Assembly (NCBI GenBank): GCA_907163375.1
Contig: CAJQUW010005215.1
Coordinates: forward strand, 40,468-104,467
Reading direction: 5' to 3'
Length of the DNA stretch: 64,000 nt
DNA from: Prostheceraeus crozeri
Lineage: Eukaryota > Platyhelminthes > Polycladida > Euryleptidae
This document shows positions 54,213 to 64,000 of the stretch, one piece after another. Both the position numbers and the translations under genes were made by a program. Below the pieces are notes generated by a model that saw only the letters and a list, made by a program, of their open reading frames with translations, searched no databases and was not told the DNA's origin. The number at the start of each line of letters is the position of its first letter. The stretch's first letter is position 1.

Positions 54213-54680
54213 TAACATAATATCTAGAAATGGTACTCCTTCCTGTAATTTAAATAAAACATAAAGACATAATTGACCGCAATATGTAGTTCCTGGATTT
54301 TGAATTTGAAATGTATTATAAATTCCATTGCCAAGTAATTTTTTGACTTCGTTTGTAGGTGGAAGTCCGTATGAGTCGAACCAATGGTTCTCAGCCTCCG
54401 GGCGGTCAAAATAATAATTAGAACAGTTTATATTTCTTTGTCCTGCTGACCAATGTACACCTTTTTCATCTGACATATGAAGATTTGTTATGAAATTTAC
54501 AGTTTGAACTTTGTTCCGGGAACTGAAGGTTCCTGTTGGCTTATTTTTTAGGAATTGTAATTCATCTCTCATTAGAACATGAAAATTCTTTATTCCTAAT
54601 TCATTTGCGATTTTCTTTAGGTCGAAATTTGTCGTGGTTTGCGTTCCATATAATTTAAAAAACTCCTTTATGTTGCTCAT
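54195..54680 (-). CDS. Adenain-like cysteine protease (E2) with hairpin-derived insertions
   Basis: 161 residues, open throughout. The His is in GVHWSA, the acidic residue in NYYFD, and Cys in TYCGQLCLYVL. Compared with E1 (141 residues) it has two in-frame additions: TGTFSSRNKVQ (54517-54545) and RPEAENHWFD (54384-54413) directly after the YYFD motif, close to the catalytic acid. Both derive from GC-rich palindromes. Whether the enzyme tolerates an insertion so near the active site is uncertain. It converges with the integrase gene. Start context TTATAAAATG. Confidence 0.88.
   Translation of the reverse strand: MSNIKEFFKLYGTQTTTNFDLKKIANELGIKNFHVLMRDELQFLKNKPTGTFSSRNKVQTVNFITNLHMSDEKGVHWSAGQRNINCSNYYFDRPEAENHWFDSYGLPPTNEVKKLLGNGIYNTFQIQNPGTTYCGQLCLYVLFKLQEGVPFLDIMLELNEP
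54384..54415. repeat. In-frame double hairpin next to the protease catalytic residue
   Basis: On the plus strand it reads CGAACC-AAT-GGTTC, TCA, GCC-TCC-GGGC. It is 30 bp, including a GAC that is also present on the other side, which suggests a 3-bp target duplication. E1 lacks it. Confidence 0.85.
54517..54545. repeat. In-frame hairpin in the protease N-terminal half
   Basis: GGAAC-TGAA-GGTTCC flanked by CCGG and GTTGG. It adds about ten codons relative to E1 and keeps the frame. Confidence 0.75.
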
Positions 54681-54689
54681 TTTATAAAA

Positions 54690-55427
54690 AAAATTTCTTA
54701 AGGTACCCCTAGAAGTCAGAAGGGAGGGGGTATTGATTTAAAACTGTTCTCTAATGATGACTTTCCTTACTACTTATTCGATTTTGAAATGATTATATTA
54801 TTATTATTCTAATCTATATTGTTTTATATATGTCCATTTTCTTCATGAACTTCATTTGTTAATATGTTTTATCGTTAAAATGATTGTTTAAAATTGCCAT
54901 AACAACTAACCCGCATATCGGCGTTTATGCGTTCTGAGTTCACAAGAAGAATTTTATTGTCATTTGCTTTTATTGTCAATGCACTCTTATGTGCTTAATC
55001 TATTCATGTCTTCACAATGGGAAGTACTGTACTACCCGTATGTGTTTGGCAAACGCTAAATGAATTTTGCAAATCGATTTCTAAAACTGAATTTGAAAAC
55101 AGACTTTGCAAATGGATTTTGAAAATAGATTTTGAAAACAGATTCTGAAAATAATTTACGTAGGGGTAAATTGAAATGTCAAAACTTTTACGCACGCGTA
55201 AGTTGAAATGTCAAAAGTTTACCGATGGGTAAATTGAAATGACAAGAGATAGCACGATAATTTTAGGGGAAAGCTGCTAGATGTTTCTCTCTCTTCAATT
55301 ATCAGCCAGTGTACGGGTTCATTGAATAATTTTGAGTTTATGAGTTACAATGATCTTCTAGTTCACACAATTAGTACTTTAAATAATGTTGAGCATACAA
55401 TAACGAAGAATGTCTAAGTAATAATTG
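54690..55427. other. E2 terminal spacer with two small tandem arrays
   Basis: No gene. Between 55080 and 55150 a unit like GATTTTGAAAACAGA repeats three to four times, and between 55155 and 55245 a unit GTAAATTGAAATGTCAAAA repeats three times with CpG-rich variants. It corresponds in position, not in sequence, to E1 12136-12982. Confidence 0.7.
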
Positions 55428-55548
55428 CGTCTTCTTAATTTATCATAATGCTCTAATCTTAATAATAATTGAGAACCATTTCATCTGTTTTTAATTGAGA
55501 TAACGAAGGATATATTCTTGCGAGTTCATCCACTTTTGTTTCTTCCAT
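55428..55548 (-). pseudogene. Truncated 5' copy of the E2 membrane-protein gene inside the TIR
   Basis: The ATG at 55548 is retained in the TTTAAAAATG context and codes for an N-terminus like that at 40140. An internal deletion of about 70 bp and the end of the inverted repeat remove the rest, including the membrane helices. Confidence 0.75.
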
Positions 55549-55645
55549 TTTTAAAGAAATATTATTAGTCACACGATATATTTTAAAAACCTGAAAGATG
55601 GATAAAATTCATGAATTTGGAATTCTCAACTTTTATGATTTTCGG

Positions 55646-55819
55646 TGTCCTGGAACGGTCATGATTTAAGCGAGAAAATTGTAATTCTCAAATTTTGAGT
55701 TTCTTAACTTTTATGATTTTCGGTGTCCTGGAACGGTCATGATTTAAGCGAGAAAATTGTAATTCTCAAATTTTGAGTTTCTTAACTTTTATGATTTTCG
55801 GTGTCCTGGAACGGTCATG
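55646..55819 (-). repeat. Terminal iterons TGTCCTGGAACGGTCATG at exact 78-bp spacing (E2)
   Basis: Identical 18-bp motifs begin at 55646, 55724 and 55802, each in a 78-bp repeat unit that also contains AATTGTAATTCTCAAATTTT. The left end has two copies. The motif is the same class as the E1 iterons. Confidence 0.9.
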
Positions 55820-55996
55820 ATTTTATGGGTGAAAATTGTAATTCTCAAATTTTGAGATTTTGAAAAATTTGAAAATTGGGTATTTTTAAAAACGCTTAAA
55901 TTTTCGCCCTTCGGCCTTCGGCCACGTGAAATTTGAAGTCTACCTAAATTTTTGAAATTTTTGAAATTTTGATTTTTTGAAAACCCCCGCAAAAGT

Positions 55997-56062
55997 GTGA
56001 CATCCGGCGCAAGCGAAGCGAAGCGAAGCAAAGCGAAGCGAAGCGTCGCGCCGGATGTCACA
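55997..56062. repeat. Terminal palindrome/hairpin of E2, right
   Basis: Arms TGTGACATCCGGCGC at 55997-56011 and its perfect reverse complement at 56048-56062. The 36-nt loop consists of AAGCG repeats and is 19 nt longer than the loop at the left end. Confidence 0.92.
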
Positions 56063-56074
56063 ATATATACTACT

Positions 56075-56190
56075 AACACCAACAGATTTGGAATTGGAAT
56101 GAAAACAGATGCATTTAATCCTTCACCAATCGTCAAGAGGTTTGACCTGAAGTATAGGCGAGTCAGACTTCTCAGTGGTGTGAAAGCTCC
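56075..56190 (-). pseudogene. LRR-Ig paralog, 5' fragment, right of E2
   Basis: On the minus strand it codes for LTIGEGLNASVFIPIPNLL, matching the LRR region of the intact gene near 9838-9925, with the E2 target duplication AACACC at its end. Homology stops at about 56190, so the signal peptide and first repeats are absent here. The paralog was therefore 5'-truncated, or has diverged or an intron at this point. Confidence 0.85.
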
Positions 56191-59100
56191 TATAGCACGC
56201 GGCCTCACGCGTAGACAGCTGCATCGTTAAAAAACAGTCAATATGCGTTACTCGCGCAAAACAAGAATTGCGCTGTCATTTTCCCGATCTACATCTACCA
56301 ATGCTGAATTATGCAGTCATCCTCTTGCAAGCGACCTTCTTTACTCAAGAGAAATCGATGAGACAGCTGACGGTATGAAGTTTTGCCTGAACCAGCGCTT
56401 CCTGTCATCTTTTTGGATGGTGAGTGACAGCTTGATTTCACTTCGGTTGATTAAGGTTTACGAAACATATACCGAACATATCGTGTTTTCTTTTACCTGG
56501 GTCGGCGCTCAGCAGTAATTTAATCTGCTACGGGGTGGGGGATGAGCTTGGCGTCAGCAGTCAGTTTTCTTGGTGTTGACAGGACATGGAGACGGATGAA
56601 CACAAGTGAGTGCTGATGCCAAGTATATGAAACAGCCATTGGTGTAAGAAATTCATTTTCTTGAAAAAATCATCAGTCGTTCCAACTAACTACAGACCCG
56701 ACCAGAAGTACTTTGCATTACATCAACGAAACATAAGTCAGTAGATTGCTGGTGCTTATGTATTCTTTTAATTAGAATTTGTAGAATATCATTTTAAGAT
56801 ACTTTAAATTGATAATTTGACAGAGTGACTCCTAGGAGGCTTTTTTTTCCTTTTTGTTAAACGATGCGCAAATGCATCAGACCATATTTATACCTTAACT
56901 AACTTTGTGTTCTGCAAGATGATGATTAGACATAATTATAACCAACAGCTGTTCTAGATTGTTTCAGTTTTAGACAAATAGCATAGATTTGAAGATTCCG
57001 TTTCCAAGTAGTGTTGAAGAAAATCAAAAAACTAGCGTTAGAAAATTGAGCAGAATGAATGTCATTTTGTAATGTGTAATGTGGCTGATGACATTTCTTT
57101 AACTTCCATGCTTCCAACTAACAAATCAGACAAAGTTTTGACCTCTGACATCTCCTTTATCTGAATATTCCCAAAATATGCAGATATTTTCAAGTATTTA
57201 TAAGATGGAAATTAAAGTCATGTCAGGTATATCATACATCACGAGTAAGGGAGGCTGCGGTTTTTACGTCAATATGACAACTATTTCATACAGTGACTGA
57301 ATGTACACAAGGCTTCCATCTGATGAGCATTGTATTTTTTTTCACCACACCTAATACTTTGTTATTAAAAGTGGCTCCTTTTTAAGGAAGATCATTATCA
57401 CATTAAAGTTTTATTGTTGAAACAAAATTTTTTTATTAAGCAGACCAACGTTGTAGATGTCAATTTAGATGTGAAAGTGTCAACTGATCAGTCATTTTGT
57501 TTTTAATGGTGAATGAAACTGACATTGCTGAATTAGAATTACACGCGTGTCGAGTGACCAGACGACAAAATATTTCTAAAATGGAATTTTTCAGACAACA
57601 TACGGCTGCGAAAAAAAGATGAAATTAAGTAGTTTTGAAGAAATTCTTTAAAGAACTCTTTTGTGAAGCTTCTGATTATACAAGCACCTATAATTATTTC
57701 AGATATCAAAACTGCCTCCTAGGAGGCATTTTTATAATTTTCCAATTTTAACTTTTCAGTGTAAAGATGCATCAATATTCTAAATCTAAATCAATGATAA
57801 ACGACGACAAATGCCAATATTGGATAAATCTCTAAAAACATTTTATTAAAAATCACTAAAACCTATCTTCAAAAACCAATTGATTATCAAGATCATGCTT
57901 CATGTATGTCCATTACGCGATAGAGTTCCAGCCATGCAAACACGACTAATAAGTTTCTCAGTGTCTTTGACTTTCGACCCCACTTTTCTCTTATAATCTT
58001 TTACCTTAGACATTCCTGTTTCTTGGTGTATTTGCCAGCAGTCACAAGTTGTTGAGGTATGAGATAGTCAATGCTGCATAGTGTAGGGGAACTATGAAAA
58101 TGCATAACGGATGAAGCATGACGGAATCTACATTGGCCGTAGCAAAACTGCTATCAAATAGCACATTGCTAGTACCGATAGATCCAATATTTCAATCTAC
58201 AACTTAAAAAGTTTCAAGTGATTATATAATGATAGGCTTCACATATCCGTATCATTATTAGTAGATGCAAAATGATCATCATATATATAGGCCTCTTGCC
58301 TTACTAGGCCTACGTTGGCTACAACTTCACAAAAATTCCAATGAAAGTGAGTGTGATCAAAAAGAATCACCGGAAAATATTTTCATAGCCTCATTGATCA
58401 GGCTTATACTGTGCTTTATTTATCTCAGGAACAGTCCTGCCGAGCTGATAGAAATAGCATATTTTCTGAAAACCTGATTTATTTTGATTTCCTTAAATGC
58501 ATTTGGAAATCCTTCTTCGCATCCTTCTTCGATTCCATCTAGATCCTTCTTCGAGAAATATGTTATTGCATGATGGGAGTTGCTCATACAAAAAGTTCAA
58601 AGTCGATGATGGTGTTGAATTCATGCATGAATTACCAGCAGGTGTCTTCAAATCCAATTGACTCGGCCCGCAGTTTCTTCTGAATCGATTCCACGTGAAT
58701 ATTTCAAGTGTCCAGCAGTCACATTTGGTCTTTGAATTATATCATGGCTGTGAGTTTTTGGAGTTTCTCATATTGAGCTGGTTGAAGAGGTTAATAAGAA
58801 TTGGTTGTCCTTCAATCTCACAGCCTTCGAAGGCTCTCTCTCTCGAAGAGATCTCTCTCCTTTCAGGTTCCTCTCACAAAGTATTTCTTCTATGTATAAT
58901 GTTTGGGACGTATTTATCAGCATAATACCATACAACTCACTCATTTGCATAAACTGAACAGCTTGTTTCACTCAAAGTGTACATATGAAACTTGTAAGTT
59001 TGATTTCACTGATCCAAATAATCAATCTCCTACAATAACTCGGTGCAGTTCGGTGGCAGGCCTACTTTTTCAGTCTCAGGCAAGTCGGTGTTGATTAATA

Positions 59101-62100
59101 CCTCGAATTCCTTTACTTATTCTTCATTCTTCATAATTTCTTGTCCTTCGTATAATGCGACTTAAAGTACCGCATAATCTGGTTAGACGAAAGAATAATC
59201 ATCACAGAGCTTTGAATACATTGCCGATTGGTCATCTTTCTCGTCATTTTCATTTTGCCAGTCAAGTTCCTGTGGTATGCTTTCACCGAGTTCTCATATA
59301 TGCACAAGAAGTATCCCAGCAGTAAAACTGTTTCCTGTAAATGTTTGATCATCGACAACATCGATGAAATCCACTATTTGTTGGTTCTGATCATCAGAAC
59401 TGGAATCCATTGAGTCTTCATAATCAGCAAAAATGTGTTTCGATTCATGGCTTTTTCATAGTTTGGAGTTATGCAGACATAGTTTGGCCATCAATTCCAT
59501 AGAGCAACGGTATGGAAGCATTTGGTTTTGTCTTGGTAGCACTTGATGCTCATCCAGCAAATTACTAGTCCAGATTTGCTTTTTTTATAGACATATGAAT
59601 ATTAAGAAAAGTGCCTCGGAGGTATAATTCAATTTTGATTTTCAGTGTTATGAATAGAATTCATATGAACGTGACATGTGAACTGTTTTTTATCGAATGA
59701 ATCTGTATATAATTCCCAAAGTTACGAGTAAGTGACTCTTTACCTTTCCTATAGTTGAAAGAATATTACAGCTATATTACTATTAGCCTATAGCGATTAT
59801 TACTTTCTAAATTTAATGGAAGAGTTACATAATTTCAGCCATTTATGAAAATGAAAACTACCTCCTATGAAAATGTATAATTTGTCATATTTTCATAATC
59901 TGATCGCGTAAATACAATTCTGAGTAAGCGCACATGTTGCATGTACATGTATTTGGTCTATGCATGTGTCTCTGATCAAGTGGAAACATTGATGTTTGGA
60001 TTTTATTGACAGAGACCTTTCAGAAAATGTATCATTAGTCATGTGCTCTTTTTACTTTACACGAAATTACAGTGAAATGCCGTATTTTTGATTAGGCCTA
60101 ATTGTGATCCGATGAATTGCATGAAATTAATGATTGAAAACATAAGTTCAGTTTTACTACCCTTAGAATAGTCATGTTTGCCATGTATGCTTTTTGAAAT
60201 TGGTTAGGTAATTTCTTGAATTAAACAATGATCGTTACATTTTTGACAGCAAATGAGAGATCTGGATACAGCGCGATCGTTGGGCTCTCCTGTTTCTATG
60301 ATGTTCAGTATAATGGTCATGGAGACAGTCGTTAATCTGACCCTCGGTCAGTTTGTCTCTGTTCATGTACAATCTCATTCTTGAGGTGGCCGAGTTCGAT
60401 AGCAGAAGTTGTCAACACGCGTGCATTCTGTCACTGCGATAAACACCAACCTAGTCACACCCGAAGTCCCTCTCCTCTTCATTCGATAGGTTGAGGAGGT
60501 ATTGATTGGCGAGGTATGATAAAGACCACTCATTACGCGCAGAGAATCACGCACGAGTAATCTTCAATTCAGTTTGAGTAATCGTCGTGCGCAAAAGAAG
60601 CATGCGTGCGTAAGACCGAGTCCCCGGGATATCACCGTGGCTCAGAGCGCGGTCTGGATAGGTTTGGCTTATTAGCATAAATACATGTATTCATGCATTG
60701 ATTCTGAAAATGCAACATCTCAATTTCAATTCTATAAGTGCTTTATAAGCTCCATGAAACTATTGTTTACTCTAAGCGCCTAACCATCGCGCACTCGGCC
60801 CCCTTGCTGATCTGCCAAACTGTTACAGTAGACCCTGTCATTAACGACCCTGCTTTTAACGACAACTTGTCGATTACAACCAAAAACTTTGGCACCGATG
60901 TAAAATTACTATATCTCCTATATAATTTAGCCTGTGCACTTCCTGTCTAACGCGACTTACGATCTCAGTAATTTAGCAAATTGTTTTCTGATCCCTGTTT
61001 ATTACGACCGCAGATTGCGGGGAACGATACGTGTAGATGTTTCGCTAACTTTATCTATTAATAACAGACAAACATCAATGGTCTTATTACAGAACAGCTG
61101 TCAGCTATACGTCTCAAACTCTCACTTTTAGCTCTGACAGATACATGAGTCTAAATGCTCTCAACTTACTGGCTTTATCTTCCCTCTAGCTTGTTAGACA
61201 CGATAAGGTTATATTAAATATTGTAGAATTGAAAGTTTAAATTTGCATTTTCTCAAAACAACAACGCCATGGTCGAATTGTTAGTGAATTTCGCTAATGA
61301 AATCTACAATGCCAAACAAAGTAAGTCAAGCGAAACAAACTAAAGTAATTGTAAGTGACTTTTTCAAAAAGAACTAGAACTAAAGATTCATATGATTTAT
61401 GAATGGATTCAGAAAAAAAATGAGTTGATTTATGGAATAACATAACTTTTTTCACTTTACAATCATGTACAAATTACCATAATTTTGAATTGGTGCTATT
61501 GGATGCTTCTATGTGTATATGCACATGTATATTGTACATATTATGTAGGCCTAAGTATAGTGGTACTATTACATGACACATATATTATCGGAGTTAAGTT
61601 GTATGCTGAAAACACAATCGAGTGTACATACATACGTACATTGTACATACTGTAGCAGGACTGAATCTGAATTTATTCAGTAATTCTGCATAATTGTACC
61701 GATAGTATAATCATATAACTTTTCATAATGTCTACATATAGTGCCTAATACAGGGAATCATCAAATTTTCTCATTGATTAATGTGTGCTTTATACTTATG
61801 TTAGTGTATCACATTATTGTTATATTTCTATACAATTTTCTAAATTTTCATTAAATTTTGCATAGACTCTGAAACTATAAAGGCTGGTATCATTCGCGCA
61901 ATCATGCTGTGTTGGACTTGTGACGCGTAGGCTTATGATTGGATATTACTATAATGTCATATATCATACACATAAAAAGGTAGCCAAAAGTTTACCTGCA
62001 AATAAAGACCGCTAAGATGGTTCATAAAATAATGACTATTGATCATCATGAAATTACATTAGATGAGGTCAAAGGTCAAATAATTAAAACTTGAAGTTCA

Positions 62101-64000
62101 ATTCAAATAGCACTGAAATCGCACTTTTTAGCTTTTGGTTTCTCCAGGTGAAGAAACAACCTGATTCGGTGAACATTTATCGAATAATGAAGTCGCATTC
62201 GTCTGAATTTCAAAAATGAGGATGAAGTTCTTTTAGACATAATGCTAGATTCAAAATGATAGAAAATTCACTTTGGCGCTGTTTTCATGATACAATTCAG
62301 ATACCCAAAACAAAAATAATCAAGAGGCAGTTGCTGTCCATTCTTGTTCCAATTACTAAGTGAAAACTCGGATTTCTGTGAAAGAGATGGAATAGACGAA
62401 TGAACAGGGAAATTTGATACCATTAGATGCTAGTGCACAGCGGAGAGTGTTCCCTTTAAAGGCAAAACCAATCCAATGAACGTGTAAAGTGATATTTTCA
62501 AGTTCTTAATGACGTCCAAATGTGAGTAAAAAGAGAAAGACGCTGAAAGAATTCAATTTATTAGGTAAAGATGCAAAAATGACTACTCACGGTTGATAGT
62601 AAAACGAGTAGTATCTAACAATTGAATATCTTGCACTGTTCGATGTGTTTGGTGCAATGACTGACATGACTGCATTAAATATTGCACTCATATTGAAATC
62701 ACTTAATAATTGCCTATGAAATATTGATACGAGAATAACTCACTTCTCCGTTTCTTTTTATGAAGTAAATCACGACTTGTATGACGCAAAGAAAGCGATT
62801 TGGTATCCAGGACACACTCTCTATATACTTTGTTTCATGTTCACACGTTGTCTGTATGCGTGTCTAACAAGTCTAAAAATGAAGCATATTGGAAATCTGT
62901 TTACAAATCCGTTCAAAGAAAATTACATGCGTGATCAAGGAAGTTTGAAAAACGAGAAATTTGGACAAGATGTAGAGTTTTGTCAATTTATGAGACGCCT
63001 TTCACAGCCATTTCTCCGTGCTCAATAAGTTTACAACTGCTGATATCCGATTCAGTAAATTATATTCAACAATTGTGGTTTTGAACAGCGCACGTCGCGT
63101 ACATGCACAAGGAGCAATTTACTCACAACATGTCGTCAAATGAGAACCAAATCTTGAAGTTTCTTAAAATCTTTGCTCACAGATAATAACTCCGAGAGTC
63201 AGACTTGAAAAAGAAATGAAAAACTTTGGTTTAGTTATACGTATTGGTGAAATGTAATGAATTGAAAATTATGAACGAACGAATCCGCATTTCTACGTTC
63301 ATTGACCCTCCATGATTTACTTGCTCAGCTGCCTCTTCATCCAATATCAGGAATCATCAGCAGGCCTCCCACTGATTCGAATCCTACTTGTCTGGCAAGA
63401 ATCCTATGTTTCCTATCATAACCTGTGAAAACCGCCATTTCCTGGTAATTTCCTGGCAGGTTTCGTAGGAACTGCAATAGTTCCTCTATTCTTAATAGGA
63501 TCTTAATAGGAAACACCAGAGAAATATGCTTGACAAGAGCTGTTAGGATCTTAATAGGAAACAAAGTATTAGGCATTATTAGGCAGTATTAGGAATTATT
63601 GAGATTAAACATTGAGATTACCACCAAATTGAATCAATCTTTTAATAAGATATCAGATGATATGAAGTTTTCAAGTTTTGTTCACATTTTGAACACTTAA
63701 ATTCAAGTTAAAAGCACCTGTCAATAGCAACTTCAAGTGTATTTCACGGTGTGATGTTCTACCTTATCTACTTATATTAGAACATTCGAGTCAGGTCTTA
63801 AAAGAAAGGAAATCTGATGAGCTCCAAGAATATGTAACTTTTATCAAATTTGGTCCATCGGTTATCTTACAAACTTTAGAGTATTGACCACTCCCATACT
63901 TTTTTACTGAGATCATCGAGATTCAGAAAAAGTGCATCAGACACATACACACACGTGTGTGCACTGCTTACTGTCTCGTCTTCCCCGTCGGCTTCGCGAC
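56191..64000. other. Spacer without recognisable gene
   Basis: About 7.8 kb with only short open frames and no domains. Local features: CTCCTAGGAG palindromes at 56828 and 57717, a stretch near 60830-61000 with TTAACGACCCTGCTTTTAACG that may be a DNA-transposon terminus, and a direct repeat near 63497 and 63545. Confidence 0.5.
63496..63565. repeat. Direct repeat TAGGATCTTAATAGGAAAC
   Basis: The 19-bp word occurs at about 63496 and 63544, and further AGGATCTT- and TATTAGG-type words follow towards 63597. No coding content. Confidence 0.7.

Larger units (their letters stand above)
39689..56074. mobile_element. Polinton/Maverick element E2 (complete ends)
   Basis: A 16,386-bp element with inverted termini AGTAGTATATA, flanked by AACACC duplications and inserted in an LRR-Ig gene. 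In mirror image to E1 it carries the membrane protein(+), conserved protein(+), penton(+), ATPase(+), an extra 101-residue frame(+), a type II family B polymerase(+), clamp-like(-), fibre-like(+), Ala/Lys-rich(+), capsid(+), basic peptide(+), Gly-rich(+), PLA2-integrase(+) and protease(-). Damage is mostly frameshifts in A or T runs plus a few stops, so it appears younger than E1. It is the main carrier of the GC-rich double hairpins. Confidence 0.95.
55428..56074 (-). repeat. E2 right terminal inverted repeat
   Basis: Inverted copy of 39689-40325. It ends TATATACTACT before the AACACC duplication. It has a 78-bp tandem array with three iterons and the longer-loop form of the terminal palindrome. 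Confidence 0.9.

Noticed and set aside
56820..57740. Pair of CTCCTAGGAG palindromes as transposon ends
   Set aside because: Flanking sequence does not extend the similarity, and no target duplication is visible.
60820..61000. Terminus of a pogo/Tigger-type transposon (TTAACGACCC words)
   Set aside because: No matching inverted end or transposase was found within the window, so it stays unconfirmed.

Overview
This is a transposon-dense stretch of an animal nuclear genome. The only host-type genes I can support are two paralogous single-exon leucine-rich-repeat/immunoglobulin (LRR-Ig) membrane-protein loci at about 8.9-10.2 kb and 38.85-39.69 kb. Codon-poor AT-rich spacers, microsatellites, LINE, Ty3, Tc1 and MITE-type repeats and frequent TACATGTA words suggest a marine invertebrate (echinoderm, hemichordate or mollusc grade), but I cannot fix the species.

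The dominant content is two Polinton/Maverick elements. These are DNA transposons related to adintoviruses, with virus-like capsid genes. Element E1 is 11526-28289 (16,764 bp) and E2 is 39689-56074 (16,386 bp), in mirror-image orientation. Both are bounded to the base: termini start AGTA, and the 6-bp target duplications are perfect (AATACC for E1, AACACC for E2). E1 sits inside an older LINE reverse transcriptase. E2 sits inside the second LRR-Ig copy and splits it.

The elements share a colinear set of genes: adenain-like protease; a parvovirus-type phospholipase A2 domain fused to a retroviral-type integrase; a small basic peptide; a Gly-rich hydrophobic protein; the major capsid protein; a small alanine/lysine-rich protein; a coiled-coil fibre-like protein with a phage tail-fibre-like motif; an unrecognised protein that might have a sliding-clamp fold; the packaging ATPase; the penton-like minor capsid protein; and two further conserved proteins. 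Between the clamp-like gene and the ATPase, however, they carry two dissimilar family-B DNA polymerases in opposite orientations. E1 keeps about 28 bp resembling the tail of the E2-type polymerase gene. Most genes carry stops or frameshifts, so neither copy looks autonomous as read. In E2 most frameshifts fall in A or T homopolymers.

E2 (and, in decayed form, E1) also carries a family of GC-rich mini double hairpins of about 27-35 bp. They lie between genes and, in frame, inside the protease, integrase, clamp-like and polymerase genes. Precise insertion can be seen by comparing the two elements. This and the polymerase exchange are the most novel signals in the window.

Region by region: 1-2.3 kb, spacer with a foldback MITE; 2.4-4.2 kb, broken LINE; 4.25-7.05 kb, broken Ty3/gypsy element; 8.0-8.6 kb, interleaved inverted repeats; 8.9-10.2 kb, LRR-Ig gene; 10.4-11.5 and 28.3-28.5 kb, LINE split by E1; 28.9-30.5 kb, Tc1-like element with an intact transposase; 32.3-34.4 kb, TTAA-flanked and TA-flanked non-coding elements; 38.85-39.69 and 56.08-56.19 kb, LRR-Ig pseudogene split by E2; 56.2-64 kb, spacer without recognisable genes.
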